Of a stretch of 64,000 nucleotides of DNA, positions 35,359 to 44,391 are shown piece by piece. Within the stretch, counting starts at the first letter, position 1; every line of letters begins with the position of its first letter. Position numbers and translations under genes: made by a program. The DNA lies in NCBI GenBank assembly GCA_043289735.1, contig CP171343.1:992001-1056000 (forward strand). The letters run 5' to 3'. The DNA is from Acetilactobacillus jinshanensis_A (GTDB lineage: Bacteria; Bacillota; Bacilli; Lactobacillales; Lactobacillaceae). The notes under the pieces were generated by a model, which searched no databases, was not told the origin of the DNA, and saw only the letters and a program-made list of their open reading frames with translations.

Positions 35359-36765
35359 TTATTCCCTTCTAAATCGAGTTCCTTGCGGAGTATCTTCCAG
35401 GATAATCCCTTTAGCTTTTAAATCATCCCGGATCTGATCACTTAACTTAAAATCACGATGCTTTCTAGCGTCAGCACGTTTTTGAATCAAAGCTTTGATC
35501 CGGTCATCATTTAACTTCTGGGCCTGGTACTTAATCCCAAAGATCGAAGATAATTTAACTAACTCATTCAAAAGTAACTTAATCGTATCTTTAGTCACCG
35601 CGGAACGACTAACGTAAACGTTACTTAGTTTAGCTAATTTATAAACTTCAGCAATGCCGTTCTGAACGTTAAAGTCGTCGTTCATCGCGGCTTTAAAATG
35701 CTGTTCAATCTGTTCAACCTTTTGCTGAACGTTAGAATCTAAACCGGCATCAGCACCTTTTAAACGATAATTAAGGTTGTTATAAGCGGCTCGCAATTTG
35801 TTCAAATTACTGGCGGCTTCCTGCAGACTATCGTCAGAATATTGAATCGGTCGACGGTACTGAGTCGTCGACATCAGAAACCGAATGACCTGCGGATCCA
35901 CGTGCTTAACTAAATCATGAACCATTACGAAATTATGCAGGGACTTGCTCATCTTTTCGTTATCTTTACCGATGGTCACGAAACCGTTATGCATCCAATA
36001 ATGAACGAAAGTCTTACCGGTTTTGGCTTCACTCTGGGCCCGTTCGTTTTCATGGTGAGGAAACGCTAAATCTTCACCGCCGCCGTGAATATCAATCGTG
36101 TCGCCTAAATATTTAGTCGCCATGACCGAACATTCGATATGCCAGCCGGGACGACCGGCACCCCACGGTGACTGCCAATGAATTTCACCCGGCTTAGCTT
36201 TCTTCCACAAAGCAAAGTCCAGCGGATTTTCCTTCTGACTTAATTCTTGAGAAGTAACGTGCTGACTGGCACCGGACTCCAAACTATCCAAACTTTCGTG
36301 AGCTAAAGCCCCGTAAGTCGGAAACTTTTTAACCCGATAGTAAACACTGCCGTTCGATTCATAAGCAAAGCCTTTATTGACCAGGACCTTAATAAAGTTA
36401 ATAATGTCCGGAATGTTATGGGTCGCCCGCGGATTTTTAGTAGCCCGTTCGACATTTAGAGCATCGATATCCTGATAAAAAGCCTTGATGTATTTATCAG
36501 CTAATTTAGGAACGGTGGTGTGCTCTTGACGGGCTTCTTTAATCATCTTGTCATCAACGTCGGTAAAGTTAGAAACGTAATTAACGTGATAGCCCAGGTA
36601 CTGAAAATAGCGCCGAACGGTATCAAAAGCGATAATACTGCGGGCGTTCCCCACGTGAATATAGTTATAGACCGTCGGGCCACAGACGTACATGTCGACA
36701 ACGCCCGGATGAATGGGCTTAAACGGTTCTTTTTTTTGCGTTAACGTATTATAAATCTTTAACAA
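35359..36765 (-). CDS. cysS: Cysteinyl-tRNA synthetase
   Basis: Class I synthetase. I choose TTG 36765 (giving LKIYNTLTQKKEPFKPIHPG after Met), because GGGGT lies at good spacing and the 24 codons upstream are not conserved. Motifs: zinc Cys in YVCGPTVYNYIHVGNARS, HIGH variant HVGN, GWHIECSVMATKYLG, HHENERAQSEA and KMSKSLHNF. About 468 residues, normal. A run of eight A inside the gene is in frame. No T-box leader was recognised upstream. Confidence 0.96.
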   Translation of the reverse strand: MLKIYNTLTQKKEPFKPIHPGVVDMYVCGPTVYNYIHVGNARSIIAFDTVRRYFQYLGYHVNYVSNFTDVDDKMIKEARQEHTTVPKLADKYIKAFYQDIDALNVERATKNPRATHNIPDIINFIKVLVNKGFAYESNGSVYYRVKKFPTYGALAHESLDSLESGASQHVTSQELSQKENPLDFALWKKAKPGEIHWQSPWGAGRPGWHIECSVMATKYLGDTIDIHGGGEDLAFPHHENERAQSEAKTGKTFVHYWMHNGFVTIGKDNEKMSKSLHNFVMVHDLVKHVDPQVIRFLMSTTQYRRPIQYSDDSLQEAASNLNKLRAAYNNLNYRLKGADAGLDSNVQQKVEQIEQHFKAAMNDDFNVQNGIAEVYKLAKLSNVYVSRSAVTKDTIKLLLNELVKLSSIFGIKYQAQKLNDDRIKALIQKRADARKHRDFKLSDQIRDDLKAKGIILEDTPQGTRFRRE

Positions 36766-36837
36766 TCGACTTACCCCGGTTCTCGTTTTCGTGTCTATAA
36801 AATGATTCCTAGTTTTATCATAGCATAACCAAGCCAA

Positions 36838-36867
36838 ACAAAAAAGTCCGGCCTCAGCCAGACTTTA
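36838..36867 (-). terminator. Terminator after gltX
   Basis: Minus-strand hairpin AAAGTCTGGC-TGAG-GCCGGACTTT followed by TTTT; it begins inside the gltX stop codon region and precedes cysS. Confidence 0.88.
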
Positions 36868-38385
36868 AAAGATTTGAATTAAAGTTCTTAATTTACTAAT
36901 TTGTTTCAAAGTTTCACTAACGTGGCTTAAAGCCCGTTTTCGACCGATTAATTCAATCGATTCTGGTAATTCAGGTCCGCTCATTTCATGGGTGACGGCA
37001 ATTCGAATCGGCATCCATAACTTACGGCCACGAATTCCGGTATCTTTCTGAATCGACTTAATCACGTGCAAAATCTGGTACTGATCAAAAATCGGTAAGG
37101 CTTTAGCACGCTTATAGAATTCCGTTAAGACCTTCGGTGCGGTATCATTACTGATTTCTTTTAAAGCAGCGCCTTCAACCTTCTTAGGTTCTGTAAAGAA
37201 GACGGAAGCTTCTTCATTGATCTGCGACATGTAACTCATCTGCGGCTTATACAAACGAATCAACTGACGAGCCCATTCTAAAGTCTTTGGATCAGGATCC
37301 TTCGGAAGGTTACCCGCTTTAATCAATTCGTAAAGAGCGGAGTCCATAACTTCGTTTTCATCACTGCGCTTGACGTATTGATTATTAATCCAAGCTAACT
37401 TCTTCTTATCGAACTTAGCCGGTGACTTGCTCAAACGGGTCGGATCGTAGATCTTAATAAACTGTTTCTTACTGTATAATTCATGAGTACCCTTTGGTGA
37501 CCAGCCTAACAGAGTAATAAAGTTAAACATGGCTTCCGGTAAGTAACCTAACTGACGGTACTGTTCGATAAACTGAAGTACCGATTCGTCACGTTTACTT
37601 AGCTTCTTACCGGTCTTAGCACTGGTAATCAAACTCATGTGACCAAACTTCGGCGGCGTCCAGCCAAAAGCTTGGTAAAGCATTAATTGCTTAGGGGTGT
37701 TGGAAACGTGATCATCACCACGGAAAACGTGGGTAATGTGCATCTTATGATCATCAACGACCACGGCAAAGTTATAGGTTGGCATTCCGCTCCGTTTAGC
37801 AATAACGAAATCACCACCGATATCGTCGGAGTCAAAACTTAATTTGCCCTTAACGATATCGTCCCAGCTATAGGTCTTACCCTTCGGAACTTTAAAACGA
37901 ACGACGGGCTTTAAGCCCTTAGCCTTACATTTAGCAACGTACTGCTTCTTCTGATCAGGAGTCATACCTTCATATTCATTAGTGTAATGCGGCGGAACAC
38001 CGATCGCCTTTTGTTCAGCACGGTCTTCCTTTAACTGCTTTTCGGTCCGGTAAGAGTAGTAAGCCTTGCCTTCTTTAATCAGCTTCTGGATTAAAGGCGT
38101 GTAGACGTTTTCTTTATAACGAATGGTTTGACGATACGGTCCGTAAGGTCCACCAACGTCAGGGCCTTCATCCCAGTCTAAGCCTAACCACTTCAGGTTA
38201 GCTAATTGACTCTTGGTACCACCTTTAACGTCACGTTTCTGATCGGTATCTTCGATTCGAATAATAAATTTACCATGATTATGTCTAGCAAATAAATAAT
38301 TAAAAATTGCGGTACGTGCGTTACCGATATGCAGATGTCCAGTTGGACTAGGTGCATAACGAACGCGGACTTCTTTTTTAGCCAA
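36865..38385 (-). CDS. gltX: Glutamyl-tRNA synthetase
   Basis: Class I synthetase, in lactobacilli usually non-discriminating and charging tRNA-Gln too. The 506-residue protein starts with TTG (AKKEVRVRYAPSPTGHLHIG) after AAAGGGG. HIGH is HLHIGNARTA (~17) and KMSKS is KKLSKRDES (~262). Full length, ending LRTLIQIF. Follows radA in the standard radA-gltX-cysS order. Confidence 0.97.
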   Translation of the reverse strand: MAKKEVRVRYAPSPTGHLHIGNARTAIFNYLFARHNHGKFIIRIEDTDQKRDVKGGTKSQLANLKWLGLDWDEGPDVGGPYGPYRQTIRYKENVYTPLIQKLIKEGKAYYSYRTEKQLKEDRAEQKAIGVPPHYTNEYEGMTPDQKKQYVAKCKAKGLKPVVRFKVPKGKTYSWDDIVKGKLSFDSDDIGGDFVIAKRSGMPTYNFAVVVDDHKMHITHVFRGDDHVSNTPKQLMLYQAFGWTPPKFGHMSLITSAKTGKKLSKRDESVLQFIEQYRQLGYLPEAMFNFITLLGWSPKGTHELYSKKQFIKIYDPTRLSKSPAKFDKKKLAWINNQYVKRSDENEVMDSALYELIKAGNLPKDPDPKTLEWARQLIRLYKPQMSYMSQINEEASVFFTEPKKVEGAALKEISNDTAPKVLTEFYKRAKALPIFDQYQILHVIKSIQKDTGIRGRKLWMPIRIAVTHEMSGPELPESIELIGRKRALSHVSETLKQISKLRTLIQIF

Positions 38386-38510
38386 AGCTAATTCCCCTTT
38401 TTTATTTTTAAAATTTACGTTTTACTTTATTGGACGGGTAATTTATCAAATACCTGCTAATTATTAATTTTACAATGGATCACTTAAAAAATAAAGATTA
38501 TGCGGATTAA

Positions 38511-39875
38511 TTATCGACCTAGCGCAATCTTTAGAGCTTGGTTTAAAGTGGTAACGCCAATAACTTCAATTCCTTCGGGTGGCTGCCAGCCTTCTAAATT
38601 ATGCTTTGGAATCAAGACCCGTTTAAAGCCTAATTTTTGGGCCTCGGTCACCCGCTGTTCGATCCGGGTAACCCGGCGAACTTCACCGGTTAAACCGATT
38701 TCACCGATGTAGCATTCTTCCGGATCCGTACTAATGTTCCGATAACTAGAAGCAATACTGACGGCCATCGCCAAATCAATCGCGGGTTCGTTCAACGTAA
38801 TTCCACCGGCGGCTTTAAGATAAGCGTCCTGATTTTGCAGCATCAGACCGCAGCGTTTCTCCAGAACGGCCATCAAGATCGAGACTCGGTTACGGCTCAA
38901 GCCCGTGGCGGTACGCTGGGCATAGCCAAAAATGGACGGGGTGACCAGCGCCTGAATCTCAACCAGAATCGGCCGGGTCCCCTCCATCGAGACGACGATC
39001 GCGGAACCGGTCGCGTTCCGTAACCGCTCTTCCAGAAAAATCTTGGACGGATTCTTAACTTCTCGAAGGCCCTGGTAACGCATCTCAAAGACGCCTAATT
39101 CATTAGTGGAACCGAAACGATTCTTAACCGACCGCAAAATTCGGTAGGAATGATGCAGATCACCTTCAAAGAACAGGACGGTGTCGACCATGTGCTCTAA
39201 AGTCTTAGGGCCGGCAATCGCACCGCCCTTAGTCACGTGGCCCACTAGAAAAATGGTGATTCCGTTAGTCTTAGCGGTTCCCATTAAATCCGAAGTAACG
39301 CCGCGAACTTGGGAAACGGAACCGATAGCCGATTGAATCGACGGCTCCTGAACGGTCTGCACCGAATCGATAATCACGACGTCCGGCTGCATTTCGTTAA
39401 TGGCGCTCCGGATCGCGTCCATATCGGTTTCCGGATAGACATATAGATTAGGGCTGTGGCTGACGCCTAAACGATTAGCCCGGATTTTAAGCTGGTTAGC
39501 GCTTTCTTCACCCGAAACGTAAAGCACCTTTTTGCCCTCATCGCTTAATTGACCGGAAATCTGCATTAATAGGGTCGATTTACCGATTCCGGGATCACCA
39601 CCTAGCAGGATCAACGAACCGGGAACGATGCCGCCGCCTAAAACTCGGTTGAATTCTTCCGACTGGGTCTTAAAACGCGGCGCCCCGTGGGATTTGACGT
39701 GACCGATCAACGTCGGTTTAGAACGCAAACCGCGAAAGTTAACCTGTTGGTCGGCTTTTCGATTCGTTCTTCGCGGAAAGTGTTCCACTTACCGCAGTTC
39801 GGACACCGGCCTAAGTACCGGGGTGAAATGTATCCACAATTCTTGCAGACAAAATGAGTTCGCGGCTTAGCCATT
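38511..39875 (-). CDS. radA: DNA repair protein RadA, frameshifted after the zinc finger
   Basis: RecA-like ATPase that helps process recombination branches. The N-terminal piece from ATG 39875 has the C4 zinc finger FVCKNCGYISPRYLGRCPNC and ends in a wrong frame at 39707. The rest (open to 38511) has LLGGDPGIGKSTLLMQ, the RadA KNRFGST motif and the Lon-like C-terminal domain (LAMAVSIASSYRN). Adding one A to the TTTT (plus strand) run at 39756-39759 joins them as EERIEKADQQVNFRGLRSKP, giving ~454 residues, normal length. Confidence 0.9.
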
Positions 39876-39899
39876 GCTAAAACCTTCTTTACTAAAAAT

Positions 39900-40436
39900 T
39901 CACTTACCAGACGAACCGAAACCGCCTTGTCGTTTAGCTTGGGGCCTAACTTCATGGTCAGCAACTAAATAGGGCATAAAGATTCCCTGGCCAATCCGGT
40001 CGCCCTTATGAATTTTACGGTCACGGATTCCAAAATTTAGCATCTGGACGAAGATTTCGCCTTCGTTCGACGGGTTATCGTAATAATCACTGTCGATCAC
40101 GCCGATCCCGTTAGGAACCATCATCCCCCGCTTTAACGGGTTACTGGAACGGTTGGCAATGATCAAAACTTCATCCGGCTGCATATAAGCCTTGATCCCC
40201 GTCGGAATCAAATAGGGCTTTAGCACCTTTTCAGCGGCGTCGATCTGATCACCGGTTAATCGATCACGATGACGAACCGCCCATAGAATCTTCAGAAAAT
40301 TAAGCTTCCAAATCGAAGGCAGCGTCATGTCCACCGAACTGGCAAAATCATAGCCCGCTGAATTCTGGGTTGCCCTTTCTGGGAATTTAAGGCCTTGATT
40401 TTTATATTTCGATACGATTTGAAAACCACGTTTCAA
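39900..40436 (-). CDS. dut: dUTP diphosphatase (dUTPase)
   Basis: Cleaves dUTP to dUMP and keeps uracil out of DNA. The trimeric dUTPase motifs are present: NSAGYDFASS (1), NRSSNPLKRGMMVPNG (2), GVIDSDYYDNP (3), KGDRIGQGIFMPY (4) and the C-terminal glycine-rich arm RQGGFGSSGK (5). The 178-residue length is slightly above average due to an insert after motif 1, seen in other lactobacilli. 25 bp before radA. Confidence 0.93.
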   Translation of the reverse strand: MKRGFQIVSKYKNQGLKFPERATQNSAGYDFASSVDMTLPSIWKLNFLKILWAVRHRDRLTGDQIDAAEKVLKPYLIPTGIKAYMQPDEVLIIANRSSNPLKRGMMVPNGIGVIDSDYYDNPSNEGEIFVQMLNFGIRDRKIHKGDRIGQGIFMPYLVADHEVRPQAKRQGGFGSSGK

Positions 40437-40572
40437 ATGAACACCTCACCTTTATAAAATGACTTCTAAGATACATTACGTATTTTAGAAGATATCCGTT
40501 CAACTGCCAAATATAATTAGACAATCCAGACCGTTAAATATAAAATTAAAAGTATAGAGAGTAGGCCCAATT

Positions 40573-40842
40573 ATGATCGTTTCTAAACCTAACGCCATCA
40601 TAATTAAAAATCAGCATCAGCAAATGATTGCTGAACTGACCTACTTCTTGCTACCCAGTAAATGCTGGCTGCTGGAACAGCTTTTCGCTAGTTCACCATC
40701 AAACATGAAAAGGTTTAAAGGAATTTTGATCCAAAAATTTTTTGATCAAGTTCCAAAGCGAGCCAACTGTGTTCGGGTCCTTGACCCATTCGCTAAAGCT
40801 TATTTGAAAAAGCATCCGAAATATCAAAAGTTTCTTCGTTAA
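40573..40842 (+). CDS. Small GNAT-fold protein, YjdJ/GtnAT-like, possibly non-catalytic
   Basis: An 89-residue protein. The C-terminus (VRVLDPFAKAYLKKHPKYQK) and N-terminal strand pair (AIIIKNQHQQMIAELTY) resemble small YjdJ-type acetyltransferases over the full length. The acetyl-CoA loop, normally RGQGIA-like in the middle, is replaced by SNMKRFKGILIQ, so activity is doubtful. It lies 20 bp before rpiA on the same strand with no strong ribosome binding site of its own seen; family assignment is by eye and uncertain. Confidence 0.5.
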   Translation: MIVSKPNAIIIKNQHQQMIAELTYFLLPSKCWLLEQLFASSPSNMKRFKGILIQKFFDQVPKRANCVRVLDPFAKAYLKKHPKYQKFLR

Positions 40843-40862
40843 ATTTAGAGGAGTCCGCATAA

Positions 40863-41543
40863 ATGAACCAAGATGCACTTAAACAAATTGCCGCTCGTGA
40901 AGCCGTTAAATTTGTTAAAGACGATATGGTAGTTGGTTTAGGTACTGGATCGACCGTTAAGTTTATGATTCAAGCGCTTGGAAAACGGTTGCGAGAAAAA
41001 AATCTCCACATCGTGGGAGTTCCAACCTCAAACCGAACCGCTCGACGAGCCCGGCGGGCCGGAATCCCGATTCATAATATCGACGACATCGATCATATCG
41101 ATCTAACCATCGACGGTGCTGATCAGGTCGATAAACACTACCAAGGCATCAAAGGCGGCGGAATCGCTCATCTCTGGGAAAAGATCGTCGCCATCAATTC
41201 CAGAAAGAACATCTGGATCGTTGACGAAACGAAATTAACCAATCACCTCGGTTCATTCCCGTTGCCGCTAGAAGTGATTCCCTACGGCAGCAGCCAATTA
41301 TTCAAACGGCTCCAAAAGATGGGCTACCACCCGACTTTCCGAATGTCCCACGGCCGTCACGTTTTGACTCATTCCAGAAATTACATCATCGATCTAAACC
41401 TGGGCAAGATCGATCATCCCCACCATCTAGCTAAGCAGTTAGATGAAATGACGGGAATCGTTGAACACGGCCTTTTCCTAGATATCGTTAACACCGTCAT
41501 CGTCGGCCATCCCGACGGTCCGGAAATTATTAACGCTAGATAA
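40863..41543 (+). CDS. rpiA: Ribose-5-phosphate isomerase A
   Basis: Interconverts ribose-5-P and ribulose-5-P in the pentose phosphate pathway. The 226-residue protein has VVGLGTGSTVKFMI (~23), HIVGVPTSNRTARRA, the catalytic DLTIDGADQVDKHYQGIKGGG and LPLEVIPYGSS. ATG preceded by GAGGAG. pepC follows 35 bp downstream. Confidence 0.97.
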   Translation: MNQDALKQIAAREAVKFVKDDMVVGLGTGSTVKFMIQALGKRLREKNLHIVGVPTSNRTARRARRAGIPIHNIDDIDHIDLTIDGADQVDKHYQGIKGGGIAHLWEKIVAINSRKNIWIVDETKLTNHLGSFPLPLEVIPYGSSQLFKRLQKMGYHPTFRMSHGRHVLTHSRNYIIDLNLGKIDHPHHLAKQLDEMTGIVEHGLFLDIVNTVIVGHPDGPEIINAR

Positions 41544-41578
41544 TTATATTAATAAAATTAATAGAAAGAAGGATGTTC

Positions 41579-42913
41579 ATGAGTAAAGATATCAAAATCA
41601 GTGATGTCCAAAAGTATCAAAATAACGTTGATCACCGAAAGGACGCTAAAGTTATCGCCCGTGCAGTTCAGCATAACGGTATCTTAGCCGCCAGTACTGA
41701 TTTTCATGCTTACGATAAAGATCGGCCGTTCTTCTCAGTTGAATTACCTCAAGTTAAAGTAACCGACCAGAAACGGGCCGGTTTCTGTTGGTTATTCGCG
41801 GCTTTAAACACGTTACGTGACCGAATGATCAATAAGTTAAATCTAAAGAACGATTTCGAATTATCCGAAAATTACATTAACTTCTGGGATAAGTTAGAAA
41901 AATCTAACTTCTACTTAGTTAACGTTTTACGAACTGCCAAGTTACCGTTAAGCAATCGTTACGTTTGGTGGATCAATCGAGCACCGGAATCCGACGGTGG
42001 TCAATGGGACATGCTCTGTGCTTTAATTGAAAAGTACGGAGTCGTTCCGAAACAGGCCATGGGCAGTACTCATAACACCGTTAATTCCGATGAATTAAAC
42101 AGCACCCTTAACGCTAAATTACGAATCGATGCCGTTACAATTCGTAAAGCCGTTGCTAAAGGTGCTTCTAAGTCCGACTTAGCCAACACCAAGAGCAAGA
42201 TGCTAAATGACATCTACCGCATCCTGGTATACGCTTTTGGCGCTCCGGTTAAGAAATTCAACTTTGAATACTACGATAATAAGAATCATTATCATATCGA
42301 TAAAGACTTAACGCCGAAGAAATTCTACGACAAATACGTGGGCTTAAACTTAGAAGACTACGTATCCGTTATTAATTCACCAACTAAAGACAAGCCTTAT
42401 AACCAGACCTATACGGTCGACATGTTAGGTAACGTCGTCGGCGGCCGTCAGGTTAAGCACTTAAACTTAACGATGGACGACTTCGAAAAATTAGCCGTTA
42501 ACCAGTTAAAACACGGTGAAAGCGTTTGGTTCGGCAGCGACGTCGTTCAATACTCCGACCGCAACAAAGGCGTTATGGACGATGACCTTTACCATAAAGA
42601 CGAATTATTCGACACCAACCTATCCATGAGCAAAGAAGACGCTCTGAACTACGGTGAAAGCGCCATGGATCACGCTATGGTCTTAACCGGTGTCGACATC
42701 GTCAACGGCAAACCAACTAAATGGAAAGTTGAAAACAGCTGGGGCAAGAAGCCCGGTCACAAGGGTTACTTCGTAATGAGTGAATCCTGGTTCCGCCGTT
42801 TCGCTTACCAGTTAGTCATCAACAAGAAATACATGCCCGAAGCGATTCAGAAAGACCAGGCTAAGAAGCCAAGCGTACTAAAGCCTTGGGACCCGATGGG
42901 TACGTTAGCTTAA
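41579..42913 (+). CDS. pepC: Aminopeptidase C (bleomycin hydrolase family)
   Basis: Cytosolic papain-like aminopeptidase of lactic acid bacteria. Catalytic residues are visible: Cys in QKRAGFCWLFAALNT (~73), His in MDHAMVLTGVD (~362) and Asn in VENSWGKKPGHKG (~383). Start at ATG 41579 is supported by AGAAGG six bases upstream. About 444 residues, full length. A strong terminator follows. Confidence 0.97.
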   Translation: MSKDIKISDVQKYQNNVDHRKDAKVIARAVQHNGILAASTDFHAYDKDRPFFSVELPQVKVTDQKRAGFCWLFAALNTLRDRMINKLNLKNDFELSENYINFWDKLEKSNFYLVNVLRTAKLPLSNRYVWWINRAPESDGGQWDMLCALIEKYGVVPKQAMGSTHNTVNSDELNSTLNAKLRIDAVTIRKAVAKGASKSDLANTKSKMLNDIYRILVYAFGAPVKKFNFEYYDNKNHYHIDKDLTPKKFYDKYVGLNLEDYVSVINSPTKDKPYNQTYTVDMLGNVVGGRQVKHLNLTMDDFEKLAVNQLKHGESVWFGSDVVQYSDRNKGVMDDDLYHKDELFDTNLSMSKEDALNYGESAMDHAMVLTGVDIVNGKPTKWKVENSWGKKPGHKGYFVMSESWFRRFAYQLVINKKYMPEAIQKDQAKKPSVLKPWDPMGTLA

Positions 42914-42938
42914 AGTTAAAAATAAAAATTACGTAAAT

Positions 42939-42972
42939 AAAAAAGCAGCTGAAAATAATCAGCTGCTTTTTT
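42939..42972. terminator. Bidirectional terminator between pepC and the secreted-protein gene
   Basis: Perfect hairpin AGCAGCTGA / TCAGCTGCT with a 6-base loop, flanked by A and T runs, usable in both directions between convergent genes. Confidence 0.92.
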
Positions 42973-43000
42973 ATTATCTTAAAGTAATTTGGATCATAAA

Positions 43001-43496
43001 TTACTTAGCTAAGCTTAACATGTGAGCATCGTGGTTAATCCACCAGTTAACTTAATGAGCATAGTAAGAGCGTTTTTAGCGGCTTTCTTGTAGCCAGCCT
43101 TCTGATCTTTTTTAGCCTGCTTTAAATCAAAGTTCATCTTTTTTGTTGAACTTCTTGGCGTTGCTCCATACTCTGCGGTAATAGGAGCCCTTTCGGTAGT
43201 TAACGTGCTTTTTCTTGGCGACCTTCTTGTTAGAACGCTTTACAGCTTTCTTAGCTGATTTAACACCCTTTTTAGCGCTTTCTTAGCATTGTTAGAAGCA
43301 CTTTAGGAGCAGTAGCGCCTAAATTATGACTATTATATTCGCCACTATGAATACCATTTTCTTCACTAGCAGCTGATTTATTAGGCTTCGCACTAGCATT
43401 AACGCTAGTAGTTAAGCTAGCGCCGCAAACCATAGCACCGGCTAATAAAGCAACGGATGCACCTTTAGCCATTTTCTTTAATAATTGCTTTTTCAT
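43001..43496 (-). pseudogene. Lysine-rich secreted protein, disrupted
   Basis: A start at 43496 with GGGAG nine bases upstream gives a clear signal peptide (MKKQLLKKMAKGASVALLAG, cleavage expected after VNASA). The frame ends at 43272. Adding one A near 43310 and one near 43280 continues through a strongly basic segment with KKGVKSAKKAVKRSNKKVA and YRKGSYYRRVWSNAKKF. Two further shifts and one stop separate DLKQAKKDQKAGYKKAAK and the aromatic end VNWWINHDAHMLSLAK, closing at 43001. The repaired product would be ~160 residues, histone-tail-like in composition. I do not recognise a named family. Either a decaying gene or heavily affected by base-calling errors. Confidence 0.6.
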
Positions 43497-43526
43497 TAAA
43501 AACATCTCCCTATCATTTATATTTTT

Positions 43527-43575
43527 AGTATACCATAAAATTACATTTATGTTACATTAAAAATTATGTTACATT
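43527..43575 (-). promoter_or_regulatory. Promoter with tandem direct repeats upstream of the secreted protein gene
   Basis: On the minus strand AATGTAACATAA occurs twice (43575-43564 and 43558-43547) separated by TTTTT, followed 14 bp later by a -10 TATACT (43532-43527) with TG extension. The repeats, 17 bp apart, cover the -35 and upstream region, an arrangement typical of dimeric activators such as response regulators. The regulator is unknown. Confidence 0.5.
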
Positions 43576-43579
43576 TTAC

Positions 43580-44257
43580 TTATTTAATTATTTTTTTAGA
43601 TAAAATGTTTAAACGTTTATTAAATTGATATTCGATCGGAATCCCGTTTGGAACTTCCAGATTTTCAACCGCTTTATCTGAAATATGATCCAGATATTTA
43701 ATTAACGCCCTCAGCGTACTGCCGTGAGCAACCACTAATTGATTATGGCCGTCTAATAATCGAGGCGCAATTGAATCCACCCAGTAAGGCAACATTCGAT
43801 TATAGGTCATTTCCAGACTTTCACCCAGGGGTTCATGAACACCCACTCGAATGTATTTATATTCACTATCGGGCGTCTTCAATAACGGCGGAACGTCTTT
43901 AAAGCCACGACGCCAGGCTTTAAATTGCTTTGGGCCCACCTGCTTTTTAACGGCCGCTTTATTCTTACCCCGTAAAGCACCGTAATGACGTTCGTTTAAA
44001 CGCCACGTCTTATGTTCAGGAATATAAGCCTGGCCGATTTCATCTAAAACGATATTAGCAGTATCAATAGCACGAATCAAATATGACGTGTGAACATCAT
44101 CAAATCTAAGATGAGTCGCCCTTAACTTTTTACCAGCTTGATGAGCTTGTTTGACTCCTAAAGGCGTTAGCGGTGAATCGGTCCAACCGGTAAAAATATT
44201 ATCATGATTAGCCTGACTTTCACCATGTCGAATTAATACTAAAGTTGCCATCTTCAA
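43580..44257 (-). CDS. gpmA: 2,3-bisphosphoglycerate-dependent phosphoglycerate mutase
   Basis: Glycolytic enzyme interconverting 3- and 2-phosphoglycerate. The 225-residue protein has the phospho-His motif LVLIRHGESQANHDNIFTGW (~6-25), ERHYGALRGKNKA and the second catalytic His in VVAHGSTLRALIKYL. Length slightly below the usual 230. Its 3' end abuts the tandem-repeat promoter of the downstream gene. Confidence 0.96.
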   Translation of the reverse strand: MKMATLVLIRHGESQANHDNIFTGWTDSPLTPLGVKQAHQAGKKLRATHLRFDDVHTSYLIRAIDTANIVLDEIGQAYIPEHKTWRLNERHYGALRGKNKAAVKKQVGPKQFKAWRRGFKDVPPLLKTPDSEYKYIRVGVHEPLGESLEMTYNRMLPYWVDSIAPRLLDGHNQLVVAHGSTLRALIKYLDHISDKAVENLEVPNGIPIEYQFNKRLNILSKKIIK

Positions 44258-44391
44258 TTATCATCTCTTAACAAAGCGATTCCAAGTTTCATTTTTGATT
44301 ATAACGCAAATTAATATCCGTTAACTTCGTTGTCATTACAAGTATCTTTATATTATAATTTAATTGATAATTTAAATGGGGCGTAAAACTA

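Noticed and set aside
36766..36837. Possible T-box leader or N-terminal extension of CysS
   Set aside because: The region is too short for a T-box, shows no specifier or T-box sequence, and the extra codons do not match CysS; it is more likely promoter and leader.
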